Positions 27,001 to 39,120 of a stretch of 64,000 bases of DNA are shown in pieces. The notes below the pieces were generated by a model. The model was given only the letters and a program-made list of their open reading frames with translations. It was not told where the DNA came from and did no database searches. The DNA is from Gymnorhina tibicen. Lineage: Eukaryota; Chordata; Aves; Passeriformes; Artamidae. A program made the position numbers and the translations under genes. The stretch covers positions 191,275 to 255,274 of the forward strand of contig VXAZ01009496.1 of assembly GCA_013399875.1 (NCBI GenBank). Direction: 5' to 3'. The stretch's first letter is position 1, and each line of letters starts with the position of its first letter.

Positions 27001-27427
27001 CTTCACAGAGCTACACAGCAAAAATTGTTATGGTCAGATTATTCATAGAAGCAATTCACATACTTCAAATAACATATACATGGGACATATTCAGTAAGAA
27101 ATACTAGTCAGCTACTACATTTGTTTGATTACATTAATGTAAATATTGATATGTGCACAATCAATATCTGCCAGGACTGTGGAAAATTAGGAAAGCTATA
27201 ACTCTCATAGCATGACTTTTTTTTTGTTGTACAGCTAAAGGAAAGTGTATATTGACTTGATCTCCAGAGAAAAACATCTATTTATTGTTTGAAATGAGAC
27301 ATATCAAAGACAAGATGGACTTTTCTACAATTATAGTAGGCAAAGTAGAACTCATTTGAGAATTTTGTTCTTTCTTCTTTAAATATGATCTTCAGCAAAA
27401 TACAATCTTTTATTTTTTCCTATCCAG

Positions 27428-27451
27428 CTTCATGAGCAGGGACTAAACATG
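27428..27451 (+). other. Candidate 24-nt microexon
   Basis: A very pyrimidine-rich acceptor (TTTTATTTTTTCCTATCCAG, ending 27427) and a full-consensus donor (ATG|GTGAGTAC, from 27452) bracket 24 nt, a multiple of three. One frame is open and would encode LHEQGLNM; the other two contain stops. This is the size class of vertebrate neural microexons, which usually lie in very large introns. I do not recognise the peptide and found no flanking coding exon in the window, so chance pairing of splice-like sequence remains the main alternative. Confidence 0.25.
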
Positions 27452-28757
27452 GTGAGTACAGTTTTAAAATAAAGCTTATAAAAAACTTCATCCATCACAA
27501 CCTCTAACAACCCAGTCTAATTCTGAGAGTATAATGTGCTTGCACAAGTTCTTGCCTGCTACAATCATAATCATCATACATGAGCACTTTCCCTGCAGGA
27601 TGGAGAATCTCAGTTAAGAACAATTTTAGAGTGCACAAGAAAATGTCTGTTTCTCAGAGGGACATCTTGAAGATCTTAAGAAAAAAAAAACAAAATGGAA
27701 GTCTTCCATCTGTGTAAACTTTACAACATTTACCTGAATAAATTTCTTCTTTGGGGACCTATGAGTTCTAGACTTTGTTTTGGCCCTTTGGTCATGGCCC
27801 ACATGCAACTCCTGCTGTATCTTCCAGTTTGCAGAAAGACACAGCTGTCTGTAAGCAACCAGTGGCTCCCTACCCATCAGTTTGTAAGGCGTAGATAAAC
27901 AGTTTGCTTTTAGGTTATGACACCAGTCTTGTTAGATTTAATACCCCAGAACAAATTACTTGCCAGTTCATGTTTGCACAGGTAACCAGATCCAGGTTAA
28001 TTGAGTGTAGTTGTTTTTATGCAAACTATCGGGTATCAAGACCTCTGCAATTTTTGGAGCAGCTTTCTGAGACTACCTGCTTAGGATCTCAGGAATAAAT
28101 TAAATCAAATAAGAGGTCTGGCTCAGCTGGTCTTCTCAAGAAGTATTGAGAGAAGTTAAGAGACTTGGACATACAGTGCTGAAAAGATCCTGGAGATTAG
28201 ATAGGGCTGAGATCTTGAATGACTCAGTGTACCTGCCCTACTATCAACTGTTCAAAACACTCAGAAAAAAAAAATCCATTACCAAATAATTTTCCACTAT
28301 TTCTCAGTAATTTAAATAATACAGCAATAGTTAGGAGAATTCATAGCAAGAAAGACTTCTGGGATTTTTGTACTCGATACTTCTACATATGAGAAGACTA
28401 ACTTTGCTAAGCCTGTCTCTTCCTAAAAGTGCAGCCACCTTGGGCAGTCAGTTCAAGTTATAACTAACCTTGCTCTTAAAATGTTTCCCTAGAATTTAAA
28501 ATATATATTCCTGTCAAGACAGGCTTAACAAAAAAATCCATAAAATAAGTCAAAAAGTGTTCTTCCAGCATTTCACAAGTACATTTTTACCACCTTATTG
28601 GCACTTAATAACACTTAAATAAAAATATTTCTTATACTCTTAAGGGTCACAGATTATTTTTGGGGCAGTGAAATTTCAGAATACAAGCTCCATCTTTCTT
28701 ATTCCTTTGAAGAGTTATTTTTATGATTAAAATGACTGTTAACCAGAGGAGCTGAGA

Positions 28758-29012
28758 ATGGCAGTTGTGTCAGACTGGCAATTTACACCTTCAGCAGAGG
28801 ATTTAGGAAAACTACACTGTTTTGACATGTTTCTTTCACTTTGCCTTTTTTATTTGACTTTATGGATCCTCTCCTTTGTTTTGATTTTGATGTTCTGGAA
28901 GAGATTTAAGATGCACTTTCGTAAAATACTGATTTTGTTGTTGTCACCAGACAATACCAGAAAACACAGAAAATCTGATTACAGTCAAGGATCATTCTTG
29001 CACTTTTCCTGA
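28758..29012 (+). CDS. Possible 84-residue single-pass membrane peptide (unrecognised)
   Basis: An 84-codon frame with a good start context (GAGAATGG: A at -3 and G at +4). The predicted peptide begins MAVVSDWQF, has a polar N-terminal part (residues 1-22), one strongly hydrophobic segment at about 24-47 rich in L, F, W and I, then an immediate basic stretch KRFKMHFRK and a second basic patch RKHRK near residue 68. This order fits an outside-N, inside-C single-pass protein under the positive-inside rule. I cannot match it to a named family. There is no visible TATA box, CpG promoter or clear polyadenylation signal tied to it, and a preceding AACCAG acceptor has a weak pyrimidine tract. AT-rich DNA yields leucine- and phenylalanine-rich frames by chance, so the call is tentative. 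Confidence 0.18.
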   Translation: MAVVSDWQFTPSAEDLGKLHCFDMFLSLCLFYLTLWILSFVLILMFWKRFKMHFRKILILLLSPDNTRKHRKSDYSQGSFLHFS

Positions 29013-31451
29013 GTTCATCACATAGCTGGGATCTGATATCTGTGTGCTCTTTAGAAAGAGAGGACCTACCTTCCGAGCTCAACTGTAAGTCAACAATTTA
29101 CCAGTCAAAGCCCTTAGAAAAATTGCTTTCTGTAGATATGACGTAACGGGTCTGGTATCATAACAGGTATCAATTCACAAAGAAACACTGTAATTTGCTT
29201 TACTCTAGTTATCAGTCAAATGGTAAAATATTTTAATTTCAACTCTAACTAATCATATAGCACATTTACATCTGAAGTGTGTTTGGAATATGGTTAAAGA
29301 GATGCTCTGAGGGACATTAGAACCTAGCTGAAACTTCTAGAGAAGCTAAGCCCTTTGGACAGGCACAGAAAATTTTCAGACTAAAGAAGACTTAGGCAGC
29401 TGTTACAGCCAGAGTATCTGCTGGTTTGGGACTTGTCCTGGTTAATAAAATGGCAGTCACTTTCTGTTATAACAGTTCCTTATTAAGCTGATTTGCCATC
29501 TGCATAATAAAATCATCTGTCAACAATAATTGAGTCTGCTTTTTATTCAGCTGGCAGTGGTGTCTCCATGTTACACCATGCTCCCAAACTTCCCAGTTCA
29601 CACTGCTGTGGTGTGTCTTAAATCACACCAGGCCCTGCACAGCTCCTGAAAGGAGCACTCGCCCGGGTCTTTGTAGAACCGCCAAGGTGTCCAGTGAAAC
29701 GAGAATTATTCTCTCATACCAGTGAAAATCTTCACAGTAATTTATTATTACTCACTGAAGACCAGAATCGTAAAATCCAAGTTTAAAAAAGTAATTTTTA
29801 GGCCCCTCCAAAGTCTTTTGAATTGTACATAAAAGAAATCACATTTTAAACAGTGGTTCAAATTATATTTCCTCTGGTATTATGCTGTGGAATTTGGGTG
29901 GATGGTTCGTTTCTACTTCGCAGTCAAATAATTATTTAAAGACCTTGGTTCTTCTTCAGAGAAACACTCTTTTCAAACCATTATAGTCCTTTAACTGAAG
30001 TTCAGAGGAGTTACTTGTGATCACCATAAATTTGTGCCCAAAGAGGCAGAGTTCAGCCTGAAACTTTGAGGTACTGATATCAAGGGCAACTCTGACAAGA
30101 TATACAATAATTGTAGGATGTCTAACCATGAAACAGCCTCTGGTTATTTGGTTGACACCTCAGAACTGAACAGGACTGATCAGAAACCTCTTACAGTGTT
30201 TGAAGCCATTTTCCCCAATTATTTTTCTTTTCATAGCTCAACCTTTGTAAGAGTTTAAATGAATTCATTCTTAAGTTGAGATTCATAAGAAAATATCCAA
30301 TAAATTTTTAACCTCCCCAAAATCTCTGTAATTTTTTTGTTTCCTTTTAGGTGATCATCAGCAACATCTGCAATCATGTAATTCCAGAGCACCTAGTTTC
30401 CAGACAAATGCCTCAAAATTATTGAATATTTCCATTTTTCATTGTAATTAGAGGCACAGGTTCGAGGAATTCTTCTAAGCTGCTTGCAACCTGCTCCCTC
30501 TTTTCCCATGTTTTCACCACCACCTCAAACCCTGGAGGAAAAAGAAGTCACAAGAAGTTAAGCTACCAGCAAATATCCTTGAAGAATTGAGTGAAAATAT
30601 GGAGAAAATTTTCGCAGCAGTCATTTTACTTCATTACTTTCTTAGGAAGAGACTCAGAAAGAATACAACAACTTTTTTTCCTTTAATTTTTTTTTTCCCT
30701 TAGGGAAGTTTGATCTAGTCAGGATGAGCTAATGGTTTGTGGATCAGGAGATCTCAAGTGGTATTGCCACTGATTGGCTGAATCATTTTGGGAATACTTT
30801 CTATGTGTCAGCACAATCATTTTCTGATGGAAAGAGTGACCTAATGTTTACCAACTTGAAAAATTGAAGGTTTGTGATTTAATCATAAGAAGTATTTCAC
30901 TGCCTGAAGCACTATGGTTGCAAGTTTTATGCATGATATTATCATTATACTTTCTCGCTACTGTTAGGGAATAGGTTTTACTTCACAGTTCCTAGTAAAA
31001 GTATTTTCTAAAGCATGAGCAAAACAGTTCTTACAAGAGTTACCCTTAAAGTGTACACAGTGGTGCACATGAAATTATAGATATCTAATCTGCAAAAAAA
31101 ATTCCCTATTCTATTAAAACCAAATTAAAGTAGAACAAAAAAATTGCATTTTCCTCAAAAGAAGCAATTATGAATAAGCATAACTATGCAAATACTTTAA
31201 AGAAAGATGCTTAGCTCTGCAGGAAAATAATAAGAAATTTCTGAATGTGTCAACTGAAGTGATTTCAACTTTAAGAGCTGGAACCTTGGTCAGGTTCAGG
31301 GAAGGAAGCCTGCCTACACATATTTCAAGGTATAACTGCGACTCATTTATTTTATTGTATGTTCCCAATATGTCTTTGCCATACAACATTTTAAAACAAA
31401 TACACTGGATTTTTTTTTCTCTAAAATATGAATTAGACAATGGCAACTATT

Positions 31452-31950
31452 TCATAGAATCAGTAGAAGGGCCTGGGTTGGGAGGGACCTTAAAGATCAT
31501 CAAGTTCCAAACCCCCTGCCTTAGGCAGAGACACTTTCCACAAGACCAACTTGCTCAGAGCCCCATCCAGACTGGCCTTGTATACCCCCAGGGATGGAAC
31601 ATACAAAACTTCTCTGTGCAATCTGTTCAACTGCCTCCCCACCCCCACAAGTAAAAAATTTCTTTGTGGTATCTGACCTAAACCTACTCTCTTTCAGTTT
31701 AAACCCGTTCCTCCTTGTCCTGTCACTAAATGCTCTTGCAAAAATCTCTCTGCATCTTTCTTGTAAGCTCCCTTCAGGTACTGGAAGGCCTCAGTTAGGT
31801 CACCCTGAAGCCTTCTCTTCTCCAGGCTGAACAATCCCATTTCTCTCAACCTGTCTTCATAGGAGTGGTAATTCATCCCTCTAATCACCTCTGTGGCCTC
31901 CACTGGTCTCATTCCAACAGGTCGATGTTCTTCTTGTGCTGGGAATTCTA
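31452..31950 (-). mobile_element. CR1 LINE fragment, 3' end
   Basis: Minus-strand copy. The 3' tail complement TCATAGAATCAGTAGAAGG is at 31452. Typical blocks follow in reverse order: GGGACCTTAAAGATCATCAA, CCATCCAGACTGGCCTTG, TTCCTCCTTGTCCTGTCACT, CTTCTCTTCTCCAGGCTGAA and CATTCCAACAGGTCGATGTT, ending near 31950. The minus-strand frame 31694-31966 still shows the CR1 peptide features LREMGLFSLEKRRLQGDLTE and FQYLKGAYKK. It is about 500 bp and 5'-truncated. Confidence 0.95.
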
Positions 31951-33837
31951 TGTTTGATTTCATCAAGGTCTTACTGTGATGTCGTTTTTTTTTTCAAGAA
32001 ATAAGAGTTTTGACATTCCTGTGGCAAACGGAATATTGAGAATTAGAAGAACAAGAAACAGAAGGCGTTTAAGGATGACACTGAAGACGTAGACGTTAAT
32101 AGTTAATTGCCTCGGCCAGTTTTCTGTAGCACCTGCAGGAGTCACACAGGCAGAATTTAATACAGAATGAAAATACTTATCGTAAGAAACCAGATTAGTA
32201 AAGTGCATTAGGTCTATCATGACAGGAAATATTTTAAGGGTTTGAAATGCTGTCTGTTCCTTTCTACACATTTAGTCATGCTCCCCTCTCCCACCTAGTT
32301 GAATAGGACTACTTGTATTCTTGGAGGGAAGAATGTGTGTAAGCATATCCACGAAAAGCCTGAGTTTCTTTTCCCAGGGAAATTAGAAATTACTCAAGTT
32401 GATATGTCAGTGTCCCACTTTCTTTGAAGATGTTCATGGTGATGCATGGACGTGTCTTGCTTTCTTATGAGAGAGGAATAAGAGTAGAAAACAGGATAGG
32501 AATAGGAAACAGCACTAGATATCTGAAAGATCAGTTTAGTAATTATGGGTTTAACCCGTCAAACACAGGTCATTCAGCCAATTGAGAAGGGTCTGTATTT
32601 ACAAGACGTCATCTCTGGACAAATACAGATATTGAAAATCTCAAGGCTGGGTCTCTCAGTGTGGCAAACAGGAGGTGCAGAAAAATCCCATTAGCTACTA
32701 ACAGGATTTGCTCCCTTGTATCTCATGCACCACTTTGAAAATTCACTCTCAGTCATCAGGAAGTAAGGTAATATTCCAGCATTCAAAATTGTGTCATTCG
32801 GATACAGACAAGAAGCCTAATTGGCTATCGTGTACAAAGAATCAGAAGCATGAAGAATTGCTTATGCTTAAATATTTTATTTAAAGCCTGGATTTTTCCA
32901 CTGGACCTGTCTACACATGAGTATTTAATAAAAAAATAAAAAAATTACTGGATCTTCAGTTATTTATAACTCAGCTTTACAGTTAGATGGAAATTGTTTC
33001 CAATCTCAAAAACACAAAGACATCTAAAGGTCAAAGAATTAAAAAAAATTTTACTCATAAAATGGGAACAGTTCAGTTACATAAAAAACCCCAAACCAAA
33101 CAAAATACAAATATACATTTCCAAACTGTTCATTTACACATGATGTTCCAAGAGTGTGTTAGTTCATGACAGTCCAGATAGGTATCCATATTTTGAATCT
33201 GTACAATTTAATTTACATAATCAGATTTTTATTGCGATGGAAATTATTTGGTTTTCTCTTAGAGGATTTTGGAATAGTTCTTTTTTTCTATCTCACATCA
33301 AGAAATGAAACTGGAGCGCACCAAGCAGATACAGAGGGGTGTGACAGGTGGAGCCCATTCTACCACACTCCATCCATGAATTCATACCAATGATTCACTC
33401 AAGTCAAAATAATTCATGCCAGGTCTTCTACTAGCATAACCTTCTACCTCAAGGTTTTTTAGTCAAGAAAAATGTAAGTGGACAGCCAGGAGTACTAGCT
33501 TAATTCTTCATTAACAGTATCAAATATGCTAAATATCTTGACTAAGAAACTTTGAAAGAAAATGACGTCCAGAAGATTCCTTAGAGCACTCTTCTGTTTC
33601 CAGTGGCAAGCTGTTTTCCCCAGTCATAAAAAGAAATGTCACAAAGTTGGTAAGTACCCAAGAGAGAAGTAGATTCTAATAATGAAAAGATGTGTTTGAA
33701 TTTATAATCATAATCCTTCATATGACTGAATATGAAGAGTTCATTGACATATTTTAGCGAGATGAAATAATGTTTTATAGTAAATGTTATCATTTCAAAT
33801 AAGATCACTAGATGCATGAAGAAGTGATGAGTAATAC

Positions 33838-34042
33838 CTGAGGAAACCAAGCCATATTTAAATTCAAGAAAGAATGTTTTTGTGTCAGGACGTTTGGCAA
33901 GGCTGTTCCGGGAGTCATTGCATATTCTGCCAAAATCTTGTTCATCATACTGGAAGTCCTTCTGACAGCATTGCTTTCCTCCAAAACAACACCTGAAGCT
34001 GTGCTTAGACTTTGGAAAATAAGCTGAAGCCATTATAAAAAC
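33838..34042 (-). other. Candidate 205-nt coding exon, cysteine-rich (unrecognised)
   Basis: It sits inside a 173-codon minus-strand frame (33581-34102), the longest open frame in the window. Read on the minus strand, an acceptor (TTTTTCTGGGTTCATTACAG, ending at 34043) and a donor (CCTCAG|GTATTAC, starting at 33837) bracket 205 nt that are open throughout: 68 codons plus one base, phase 0 in and phase 1 out. The peptide starts VFIMASAYFPKSKH, has five cysteines (RCCFGG, QCCQKD, RICNDS) and a charged middle (QYDEQDFGR), and ends in FLEFKYGLVSS. Composition is far more balanced than the chance frames nearby, which are rich in F, L and S. Beyond the donor the peptide becomes hydrophobic and histidine-rich, as expected for intron read-through. 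I do not recognise the family. It could be a real exon of a long gene or a chance frame. Confidence 0.3.
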
Positions 34043-37000
34043 CTGTAATGAACCCAGAAAAATTTTCCCTGGTGAAATATTAAAGTCCTGAAATATTTGC
34101 ATTAATGGGTACTCCTTTTTAGCATAAATTTTTTCCCCTCAGAATTTTATCTCTGAAAATTCATAGCCATATGCACAGGTCAACTCTAACCCTGCCAGGT
34201 TGTGTGTCTAGCTAAGCAGGCCCCTCCTTTTATAAAGAGATCAGAAAAAAAAGAAGAAAATCTAATAGTCTTCCCATGGTTTACATAGGAAAAGAAAGTT
34301 TGCCACAAGTTAGCCTTTTTGCATGGTAGGTAGTTATTTTTCAGAGTTCTTTACACTTTAAGTAAAACCTAAGTGTTACCTGCAATTTCTCTGTTTTTCT
34401 TAAAGCACCCACTGGGTCAGCTTAGCCAGACAGTTTAGGTGTCCAGGACAGCACCATCTCTGGTGCTTGAAGTAACCTCATGAAGTCAGTCCTAGTGAAT
34501 TCACCAGGGCTGGGAATATGCTGCTTCTTGGGTATGTGGCCCAACAGTGGCTCCAGCTGCTAACTCAGATGATATATCTGTCTTTCTAGTATTTGCATTC
34601 TTTCTGTCCAACGGTCATTTAAGGTCTCTAGGCAATGCACAGGAGGACATAGAGTTTTAGAACAGAACCCAAACCATCCCATAAAGCTAAGCAGAGAAGA
34701 TGCAATATTACATACGTGCGCAGACTGTGTAATGTGTGGTGCTCAAAGTCTGCCAGTTCAAAATTCTAAGCAAACGGATATGTTTTCCACTTACTCAGGG
34801 CTATGGAGAGGTACTTTCAGCTACCTTCCTGAAGGTAGGGAGATACCTGTTTTAAGTAAAAAAATGACTTTTGCAATTGCGATGCAACATCGGGGAGGCA
34901 GGGCTGATTTTAACTCTTCTTTCACAATCCAGACTTATGGTTCATGCCCAAGTGAATGGAAGGTATTCAGGCTTGATCCTCTTCTTTGCCTGAAGAGTCA
35001 TCAGCCAGCTGTGTTATCAGGCTAAATAGAGCTACTGCTGGGGTAATGCTGAAGGGAGGAGACATACTGCAGAGGAACACACTCCATCCTTTCTGTTCAG
35101 CCATATCTGCTCCTCAGAAAATAAGAGTCATAGGGTCAGGAAGCATAGGGCCTGGGAACAGGAGTCTAACCCAGGCTTCAAAGACAGTTCCTGTCTATTA
35201 TGTACCACAGATGGTAAAATTGCATTAGTAATCCTGAAAGCAGTTGTCAGACTCAAGTTTTGACCTGCTGGGTGCTCTTGCAGCTATGACATAGAGTCAT
35301 GCCCCATCTTTGCAGTGCATTTGAATATTCTCATCATGAGACTGAATATGGTTAGTCTTTTACATATCAAGGCCCTTTTACAGAGCCCTGGGTAGTGCAG
35401 TTTTGCTTAAATGAAAACTGCCCTCAGCTGTTAGCCTTTCCAAAAAGTTTTGCAGACCACCTGAGGTATTTTAAGTAGGAATTATGTAGTCTGAATATTT
35501 CATATTACTAATTATCTCCCACAAATCCTTACTGTGTCCTCAGATAGTTAGGTCTGTTGTAATTGCTCTACTGCAATTTACAGAAGGTGAAAGAGTGAGT
35601 TCACCTTGTTTCAAAATCCTTTCCTATCACAAATTACTCTTTCATTCTGATAGCAATTTAGACCACTGATGGATAAGTTTTGTTCCTTAACAGTTTGAAA
35701 TAACCCAGTCATTAGAGGTCAGGAGCTTATGCTGAATATAACTATGCATGTATAATGATACAACTGATGGACTCAAAACTAACAAATAAATGTGCTCATC
35801 GTAGCATAATAAAATATATGGAGGTGGATGGGACCCACGAGGAGTGGGTCTACTTGATGTAGAGTACCACAGTTCCTTCCTTACCTTCCTTGTAGACACA
35901 GAACTGGTTCCCCTGATATGAAAACAGTTTTAGATTTTTGTTATAGAGACTTATCGAGCTTAAACGCATTTTTGCCTCTGGTTGGGATTTCCAGAACATG
36001 GAATTCATAGTAAATGACTATGTTTCTACTGTCTCATCAGTGACTTCAATAATACAATAAAGAGGTTTGTGCTGTTTTAAGGAGTATGCAGAGAACATGG
36101 TACTTGTATTTGGATTCTAATTTGTGAACTGCTTGGCAGTGTTCTTTTCCCCTAATATATTCATCACAAGATATATTGGTTATGCAATAAAGTATTTTTT
36201 AATTGCTAGCTTTAGAAATATTTAAGTACCCAATTATTTTTTATCTAAAAGACTATTATGGAAAAAAAGGGAAAATTTAAAAATGGATATGGCCATGGCG
36301 AGACAAGGATTATGAGTTGCACAGTAAGAGCACTGAGCCTTTGATGAAGTGTATAAATAATTAGTAACACACTTTAAGACATCTTTCTCTTGGTTCATAG
36401 TACCTGTGCTCATTTAATTTCAGCTGAAAATATGCCCATTCATTCACAGTGAAGGACAGATAAACTGATGACTAAGTCAATGGGAAAAGTGATTCATGTT
36501 GAAGCACCTAAGGCCAAATACTTTCTGCACATATGCAGATCAGACACTCACTGAAAGATTAGGCACCAACACAAATTTATCTTGCCCTCGCAAAAGATCA
36601 CAGGGAACATGAGATAGACATGTATGTGGCAGAGTAGTGCCCATAAATGAAGGCATTTGAATATGTGTAATAATTTTAACATCTAGTTTTTATGTCAATG
36701 ATTTTTAGTAACCTGAACAAGAGATCAGTAACAAGAAATAACACTCTATAAATAGGCTGTCCCATTTTTGCTTTTTTTCAAAGTTATATGAATACCCAAA
36801 TATCCTTTTTTGGTTCTTTTTCCACAAAAATTGATGGGGTGAATTTGGTCAGCACAAATGGATATGAGCTTCAAAATCAGTTTGTATATTCACCGCACTT
36901 CACTAAATTGCACCTTGAAAACCTTCACAGAAGTATTTTCACATTTGAAGAAGCATTTTGGCACCTAAAGATACAAGCAGGGTGTCTAATATGAGTACAG

Positions 37001-38658
37001 TACCTAATGACTAAAGATAAATGTCTAAGTTCCGTTAGGTTCTCAAATCACTTAGAAATTCTGGTCTTAGTATACATATGCTTTTTGCAAGGAGGAACGG
37101 AGAAAGATCTCAGGAGATATACCCAGACAGCTGTTTACTCATCTCAAACAGGACTTTGGAGAACTGTTCTGCACCAGTCCATTGGTTTGCAGAATTCCCT
37201 GAAATATTAAACAAATAACAAATAAATATGAAGCCAATGAAGACTGCTTACTAATTTTGCTTCTTGTTCGAGTGATTTACAGATCACTTCTGCAGAGCTT
37301 GTCCTCTCAAAGTTCTTCACATAACTAATACAAAATCAATTCCTCTTATCAGTGTATCCCCAGCCCAGACTGTCACACACAGAGTTTTTAATACTATGTT
37401 ATGTAAATCAGCATTGCTGTCAGCTTATCTGTGATACTTGCCTCTTAAGTGAATTACTCCAGTTGGGATGAAGTGGCTCAACTAAGCGAAGTTTAAAAGA
37501 CGTCATTGAATGACAGCTCCCAACAGCATTTTGTTTTATTGTAACCATTTTTCTGCATCAACACATATAATGAAAGGTACTTTACCACACATACCATTAA
37601 ATAGGCTTACACTTTTGACATTCCTTGTATTTCTGAGTTTATACCATACTGCTGGTGTTCGTATGAATGTCATTACAGGACCCTTTGCAATACTTTAGAA
37701 CTCCTTTTTTTTTTTTAAGGTGTAAATACGCCAGAGCAGGGAGATAGACGGGCTGACTTCTTGATAAAAGGGCTATGACAGAAATTTTTGAAGGAGATAT
37801 GTATCAAATTGACTGTCATCAACTATGCAGTGGAGTTGTGCTTGTCAGTTGTGTTGTCAGTTTTCCACACCAAGGGGAAAAAAAAATTCCCTGACATAAC
37901 TTTACTTTCCCTTTTAAATGTATGTAAAGAGGAAAAGCACTGTACCATATTAATGCAGCTAGAATGGAGATACAGTGTTTTTCATAAGCGTCTGTTTATG
38001 TGACAGCAACTATCTTATTTCCTTTCTTTTTCTTTTGTTGTCCAAAATCTAGTGAAGAAAGAATAATAGGGTTTGAATAAAGAAACTTCGAAAGTAAGCT
38101 GATTTTTAGAAAAAATATCCTCATATCTAACAGCAGCTATAAACCTAAAAGTGTTATTTCATTCTCTATTCCATGTTTCAGATTTCAGAATTTTTTTATT
38201 ATTCGTTCAAAAAACAAGATTAAAAGTACAGAGAGTTTTTCTTATTTTATTTTACCTCCATTTTATTAATATTTTTATTTCATCCTGCAGAAAAAAAATA
38301 GAAAGAATTGGGAAAAAATATGGTATAAGCTTTTTAGGCTGCCAAACCATGCATAATTTTACTTTAATTTCTAAAAATAATACTAATGAATCCTCATAAT
38401 TTTAATTTTTATGAGAGAGAAGATATATAATTTTAAAAGGTTATTTTAATCAAGGCTGTCAGCTGTCTTTAGTTTGCTTTGCTTTTACAGATAAGGAAGA
38501 CAAATAAGTGTTTGAAGTAAACTATATTAGGGCTCAAGTTTTAGGAGCAAATGGCAACACCTCACCACTGGCTGATGCTGGGGGCAATGCCCAAAGTGGT
38601 ACATGCTTGACCCTTGAAGGTGGTGTGGTGTGTGATGTGACTTCACCTTTTTTTTCAG

Positions 38659-39120
38659 GGGCTCAGAAACCCTTTGCTGAAGCTGTCAAAGCTTTTTGGG
38701 TAGTGATAAGCCTGGCATTGCTGGCTTTTCCATCCCACTGTTCCATACAGCTAGAGTGATCCTGGTGGGTGTTTGTGGCCAGGTGCCTGCAGCCTCCCTT
38801 GCCCGGTGTCCTTGCCTACTGGAGGCCAGCCGCAGGGTAGCACGTTGGCTGCCCGGCAGGACTGCTGGTCACACAGAGCGACAGTGGTCAGTGCAGGTCA
38901 GAGAGAGGTGACACTCCGCTGGCCCTGCACTTCCCGGGTGTGGGCAGTGACTGCGGCGCACTGGCCTGGCCTTTCCCTTACACGTGCTTACCGAGCAACC
39001 CAAAGCTAAACACGTGTTGGTCAAGCCAGCAGCAGCAAGGGTCTGCGTTCCTACAGTCCACACATAACATTCCAGGCCGAGAGGTGATAATCTTGACCGC
39101 AGGGTCACAGTGCAGTGCCC
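38659..39120. other. CpG-rich block of unknown nature
   Basis: By hand count 15 CpG dinucleotides fall within 38761-39120, in a window that is otherwise CpG-poor. Two CACGTG E-box palindromes lie 30 bp apart (38981-38986 and 39011-39016), and the sequence CCCGGGTG occurs near 38933. A run of eight T followed by CAG (38648-38658) precedes the block and resembles a splice acceptor or the complement of a poly(A) tail. Possibilities are a small promoter or enhancer, an unrecognised LTR or a decayed retroposed copy. I cannot choose between them. Confidence 0.4.

Larger units (their letters stand above)
18681..31451. other. Long noncoding, repeat-poor AT-rich stretch
   Basis: 12.8 kb with no CR1, LTR or RNA gene that I could recognise. 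Frames up to 97 codons occur on both strands without recognised motifs. Three items inside are listed separately: a short tandem repeat (20970-21006), a microexon candidate (27428-27451) and a small membrane-peptide frame (28758-29012). The lack of repeats is compatible with constrained intergenic or intronic DNA but does not prove it. Confidence 0.55.

Noticed and set aside
33624..33649. 26-nt plus-strand segment between TTTTCCCCAG and GTAAGTACC
   Set aside because: Good splice-like edges but not a multiple of three. It lies opposite the better minus-strand candidate and has nothing to join to.
35832..35850. Small inverted repeat GACCCAC...GTGGGTC
   Set aside because: A 7-bp stem with a 5-nt loop is too small to be meaningful without transcription or conservation data.
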